From: Rhodoferax antarcticus ANT.BR
GTDB taxonomy: Bacteria > Pseudomonadota > Gammaproteobacteria > Burkholderiales > Burkholderiaceae_C
Direction of reading: 5' to 3'
NCBI RefSeq assembly: GCF_001938565.1
Contig: NZ_MSYM01000008.1
Coordinates: 248,001-312,000 of the forward strand
DNA length: 64,000 nt
Made by a program: the position numbers and the translations under genes. The notes under the pieces are model-generated. The model did not search any database, was not told where the DNA came from, and saw only the letters and a program-made list of their open reading frames with translations. Positions 60,634 through 64,000 of this stretch are shown one piece after another; the first letter of the stretch is position 1, and each line of letters starts with the position of its first letter.

Positions 60634-63009
60634 ATGAACAGCGGACTCAGGCTCCACAGCCCGGATCGGGCAGGCATGACCTTTGAGGCGCTCTTTTACA
60701 AGCAACTTCAGCATGTCACCGCGCGCATTCACGAGACGGACAACATCGAGCAGATCATGCTTGAGTCCAGTGCCGACATTTGCAAGCTCTTCAACGCCGA
60801 CCGGCTCACCTTGTACGTGGTCAACGAAGACCAGTCAGCGATTGTCTCCAAGGTCAAGACGGGCCTGAACAGCAGCCGCGATCTCAAATTGCCCATCTCG
60901 CCGCAAAGCATCGCCGGTTACGTCGCCTTCAGCCACATGCTTGTGAACTTGCCGGATGTGTATGACGACGCATCCCTGAAAACCATCCACCCGGCCCTGT
61001 CGTTCTTGAAAGAGGTGGACAAGCGTTCTGGCTACCGAACCCGCCAGATGCTGGTGGCGCCAATTCTCGAGGGAGAAACCCTCTATGGCGTGTTGCAGGT
61101 CATCAACAACAAGAACGACAAACCGTTTGGCGAGCTGGAGGTTGAGGGCATTTCGCAGCTATGCAAAACCCTGGCGACGGCGATCAAGCACCGCATCCAC
61201 GAAGCCGACGGCAACCTGCGCCGCATGGTCACCAAGTATGACGGCCTGGTGTCTGATGGCGTGATGACCGCCGTCGAACTGCAGCAATGCCTACAGGATG
61301 CGCGGGCACAGGGCCTAACCGTCGAGAACCTGTTGCTGACCCAGTACCAAGTGCGCTCCGCACAGATCGGGCCGTCACTGGCCAAATTCTTTGCTGTGCC
61401 TTACGAGCCCTGGACCGAGGGACGCATCCGCTCCGAGGCACTGCACGGCGCACTCAAGCGTGAATTCATTGAAGAGCAGGGTTGGATTCCGCTGGAAGAC
61501 TCGCCCGCAGGCTTGGTCATCATGTGCCTGGACCCAGAAGCCGTGCGCAGTTCGCGCATCGTCCAGCAAGTGTTCCCGCGCATCACCAAGTTTGCCTACC
61601 GGGTCACCACCCACACCGAATTTCGCGACACCATCGGGCAGATTTTTGGCATTGAGGTCGTGGGCGGCAGCATCAGCGACATGCTGGCCGACATGGACAG
61701 CGGCCCGCTGGAGGATGACGGTGGCCTCAGTGATGCGCTGGAGTCAGCCGCTGCTGACAACGAACTGGTCAAGTTCGTCAACAAGGTCATCATCGATGCC
61801 TACCACCAGGGCGCCTCCGACATCCACGTCGAGCCGATGCCGGGCAAGTTCAAAACGGGTATCCGTTTTCGCATCGACGGCTCACTGCAACCCTATGTCG
61901 AGGTGCCCTCGCATTTCCGCCAGGCCATGGTGACACGCCTGAAAATCATGTGCGACCTGGACATTTCCGAACGCCGCAAGCCGCAGGACGGCAAGATCAA
62001 GTTCAAGAAATACGGCCCAATCGACATTGAGCTGCGGGTGGCCACTATTCCGTCTGCAGGCGGTGTGGAAGACGTGGTGATGCGGATTCTGGCCGCCGGC
62101 GAGCCGATTCCGCTGGACAAGCTCGGCCTGACCGCGCACAACATGGCGCGGGTGATACAAACCATCGAGAAGCCTTACGGCCTTTTCTATGTGTGCGGCC
62201 CCACCGGCTCGGGTAAAACCACCACGCTGCACTCGATCCTGAAGCGACTCAACAAGACTGATACCAAGATCTGGACCGCCGAAGACCCGGTTGAAATCAC
62301 CCAAAAAGGCCTGCGCCAGGTGCAGATCAACCGCAAGGCGGGCATCGACTTTGCCTTGATCATGCGGGCGTTTTTGCGGGCTGACCCAGACATCATCATG
62401 GTCGGCGAATCGCGCGACCATGAAACCGTGGCCATGGGCGTGGAGGCCTCACTTACTGGCCACCTGGTGTTTTCCACGTTGCACACGAACTCGGCGCCTG
62501 AGTCCATCACCCGGCTGCTGGACATGGGCATGGACCCGTTCAACTTTGCCGATGCGCTCCTTGGCATTCTGGCGCAGCGCCTAGCCAAGAAGCTCTGCGT
62601 CTGCAAGGAAGCCTTTGTGCCTGACGACGAAGAACTGCGCCTATTTGCCATGGAATATGCCGAGGAGCTGCGGCATTCTGCGCTGTGGGCGGACGATTAC
62701 GAAGTGCAGCTTGCCAAACTGATGGCGGGCTGGAAGCAGCAGTATGCTGAAGACGGACAGTTGCACTTTTACCGGCATGTCGGCTGCGACAAATGCAACC
62801 AGACAGGCTACAAGGGCCGCATCGGGCTGCATGAGCTGCTCATTGCCGACGACGGCATCAAGAAGCTAATCCAGGAACGCGCCCGCGTCGCCGAGGTGTT
62901 TGCTGCGGCAGTCGAAGGCGGCATGCGCACCCTGAAGATGGACGGCATGGAAAAGGTCATGATGGGCCTGACCGACCTGAAAATGGTGCGCTCGGTCTGC
63001 ATCAAGTAG
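60634..63009 (+). CDS. GspE/PulE-family ATPase with N-terminal GAF domain
   Basis: 791 residues. Residues about 30-190 are a GAF domain (NIEQIMLESSADICKLFNAD RLTLYVVNED ... LYGVLQVINNKND). About 205-330 resembles the MshE-N/GspE-N segment (LVSDGVMTAVELQQCLQDAR AQGLTVENLL). Then the secretion ATPase: Walker A GPTGSGKTTT near 522, Asp box and Walker B ADPDIIMVGE, His box LVFSTLHTNSA, and a zinc-like Cys set (LCVCKEAF; GCDKCNQTGYKGR). A later ATG at 60676 is possible. The motor would power a type II/IV pilus-like machine that is not encoded in this window. Confidence 0.92.
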   Translation: MNSGLRLHSPDRAGMTFEALFYKQLQHVTARIHETDNIEQIMLESSADICKLFNADRLTLYVVNEDQSAIVSKVKTGLNSSRDLKLPISPQSIAGYVAFSHMLVNLPDVYDDASLKTIHPALSFLKEVDKRSGYRTRQMLVAPILEGETLYGVLQVINNKNDKPFGELEVEGISQLCKTLATAIKHRIHEADGNLRRMVTKYDGLVSDGVMTAVELQQCLQDARAQGLTVENLLLTQYQVRSAQIGPSLAKFFAVPYEPWTEGRIRSEALHGALKREFIEEQGWIPLEDSPAGLVIMCLDPEAVRSSRIVQQVFPRITKFAYRVTTHTEFRDTIGQIFGIEVVGGSISDMLADMDSGPLEDDGGLSDALESAAADNELVKFVNKVIIDAYHQGASDIHVEPMPGKFKTGIRFRIDGSLQPYVEVPSHFRQAMVTRLKIMCDLDISERRKPQDGKIKFKKYGPIDIELRVATIPSAGGVEDVVMRILAAGEPIPLDKLGLTAHNMARVIQTIEKPYGLFYVCGPTGSGKTTTLHSILKRLNKTDTKIWTAEDPVEITQKGLRQVQINRKAGIDFALIMRAFLRADPDIIMVGESRDHETVAMGVEASLTGHLVFSTLHTNSAPESITRLLDMGMDPFNFADALLGILAQRLAKKLCVCKEAFVPDDEELRLFAMEYAEELRHSALWADDYEVQLAKLMAGWKQQYAEDGQLHFYRHVGCDKCNQTGYKGRIGLHELLIADDGIKKLIQERARVAEVFAAAVEGGMRTLKMDGMEKVMMGLTDLKMVRSVCIK

Positions 63010-63042
63010 CGCCGGATCGTTTTGAGGTTTAAGTATCTTTTA

Positions 63043-63078
63043 AGCCTCTAGACCTTATAGAAACAGCGGGAGAAGCTC
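63043..63078 (+). repeat. Dispersed repeat, copy N
   Basis: GCCTCTAGACCTTATAG then AAACAGCGGGAGAAGCTCTT, diverged. It lies 34 bases after the GspE gene. The rest of the 324-base gap (to 63333) holds no gene I can identify. Confidence 0.65.
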
Positions 63079-63333
63079 TTATTAATGTAGCACTTTATAT
63101 GTTGTTAGCCAACCATCAGCAAGCTGGTGACGGTGGCCAGAATGCGATCAACCCACGCGTTCATGGATGAGGCGCGCCAAGGGGCGCAGTCGTGGCTTGT
63201 CTCCTTGCGGCTTGGGCGCAAACCCTTGCGTCAGACTTGTTTTTTTATGCTTTGGCGCACAATTGCGCAAACAAAATGATTTGTCTGGCCGTGCCACTTT
63301 GCCCGGCAGCACCATCTTTTTGGAGGATTTAAC

Positions 63334-64000
63334 TTGACGACTACAGAGCATTACAGTTGCCTTTTTTGCGCCAGGCGGCGCTTGCTGCTGCAAGGTGCGG
63401 CCTTGTCGCTGCTGGTGCCGGGTGCTGGGCTGCAACTGGCCCAGGCGGAAAGTGTGGATGTCGGGCGCAACTCGGTCTTTACCAAGCTGATACCGGCTGA
63501 AACCATCGAGAAGTCTGCTGCTGCGCAATACGCCCAGATGATGCAGCAGGCCGCAGCCCAGAAGGCGCTGGCGGGCAGAGACCACCCGCAGGTCAAGCGT
63601 TTGCGGGCGATTGCGACAAAAACCATTCCCCATGCCTTGAGTTGGAATCCCCGCGCACGCGACTGGAATTGGGAGGTCAACCTGATTGCCAGCAAGCAGA
63701 TCAACGCCTTTTGCATGCCTGGGGGCAAGATCGCGTTTTACACCGGCATCCTGGACCAGCTCAAGCTGACCGACGACGAGGCCGCCACGGTGATGGGGCA
63801 CGAAGTGGCTCACGCCCTGCGCGAGCATGCCCGCGAGCGCATGGGCAAAAACGCGGCAACCGGCATTGGGGCGACCTTGCTCAGCCAGGTGCTGGGCTTG
63901 GGCGAACTGGGCCAAACAGTCGCCAACTATGGCGCCCAGTTGCTCAGCTTGCAGTTCAGCCGTAGTGACGAGTCCGAGGCCGATCTGGTGGGCATGGAAC
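63334..64000 (+). CDS. M48-family metallopeptidase, N-terminal part
   Basis: Partial gene cut by the window end; 222 codons visible. TTG start at 63334 with GGAGG seven bases upstream. Begins LTTTEHYSCLFCARRRLLLQ GAALSLLVPGAGLQLAQA, a signal-like N-terminus, then SWNPRARDWNWEVNLIASKQ INAFCMPGGKIAFYTG. Zinc site HEVAHALREHARE (HExxH) and the downstream SDESEADLVGMEL third ligand (E-x-x-x-D). Similar to periplasmic BepA/LoiP-type quality-control proteases. It has its own ribosome-binding site and lies on the strand of the PP2C cluster. Confidence 0.88.
   Translation, partial: MTTTEHYSCLFCARRRLLLQGAALSLLVPGAGLQLAQAESVDVGRNSVFTKLIPAETIEKSAAAQYAQMMQQAAAQKALAGRDHPQVKRLRAIATKTIPHALSWNPRARDWNWEVNLIASKQINAFCMPGGKIAFYTGILDQLKLTDDEAATVMGHEVAHALREHARERMGKNAATGIGATLLSQVLGLGELGQTVANYGAQLLSLQFSRSDESEADLVGME

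Noticed and set aside
63148..63915. A 255-codon open frame on the minus strand at the window end
   Set aside because: The plus strand encodes an M48 peptidase with HEVAH and a good ribosome-binding site starting at TTG 63334; the minus frame is its shadow.
1..64000. CRISPR arrays, tRNA, rRNA or intact insertion sequences
   Set aside because: No regularly spaced repeats with unique spacers, no tRNA-like cloverleaf ending in CCA or rRNA stretches, and no transposase frame with terminal repeats were recognised by eye; a tRNAscan or ISfinder search would settle it.

Overview
The window reads as chromosomal DNA of a GC-rich betaproteobacterium, most likely order Burkholderiales and probably Comamonadaceae (Rhodoferax or Polaromonas-like). 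That placement is an inference from protein style, the recA-recX and sucC-sucD neighbourhood, TctD/TctE-type two-component genes and a dispersed AGCCC...AGCTAT repeat. No database search was possible. No rRNA, tRNA, CRISPR array, phage or intact IS element was recognised.

Layout. 1-8.2 kb: 3' end of gap, glgC, a TehA/SLAC1 channel, a DUF2062 membrane protein, a YjjJ-type HipA kinase with operator-like repeats, a GST, a RIO kinase, a small zinc-ribbon protein and a DTW-domain tRNA-modifying enzyme. 8.2-12.9 kb: a decayed zone (stop-interrupted small gene, broken sodC, zinc-ribbon remnant, Fic and nucleotidyltransferase tail fragments) around an intact dienelactone hydrolase, an intact Fic protein and a short MscS channel. 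12.9-18.7 kb: sbcD-sbcC and a nucleotidyltransferase-fold protein. 18.7-26 kb: DUF1993, remains of a HigA-like antitoxin, a ParDE pair with a broken toxin, Fic remnants, a NERD-helicase operon with decayed downstream genes, DUF1439 and a complete hipBA module. 26-32 kb: a RoxA-like ribosomal oxygenase, an octaheme cytochrome c plus cytochrome b pair preceded by an FNR-like site, a YchJ protein and a B12-binding radical SAM protein. 32-38 kb: nucleoside salvage genes (deoA, PEBP, deoC, purine nucleoside phosphorylase, cdd) and a ThDP enzyme. 38-45.5 kb: a polyamine ABC transporter whose binding protein has an in-frame stop, a TIGR00266 protein, a solo ParA, and two ParE/RHH toxin-antitoxin pairs. 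45.6-58.7 kb: housekeeping genes: topoisomerase III with a C-terminal SWIB-like domain, a SET protein, birA, a SPOR protein, a two-component system, MarR, recA-recX, argC, sucC (one-base frameshift as written) and sucD. 58.7-64 kb: a PP2C phosphatase, a double-FHA protein, a GAF-containing GspE-type ATPase, then a separate M48 peptidase cut by the window end.

Three themes stand out. (1) A dispersed repeat of about 40 bp (GGCCTCTAGCCC ... AATAAGCGC ... AGCTAT) occurs at least 14 times between genes and appears to lie in frame inside three or four coding genes. It supplies stop codons (recA, yjjJ) and a ribosome-binding site (parA), and several copies abut duplicated 3' gene ends. (2) Toxin-antitoxin and related genes are dense (two HipA types, three ParE-type loci, a HigA-like relic, Fic proteins), many with palindromic upstream sites and several inactivated by single stop codons. 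(3) The phosphatase / FHA / GAF-GspE cluster looks like a phospho-regulated motor module whose partner kinase and machinery are not in view.
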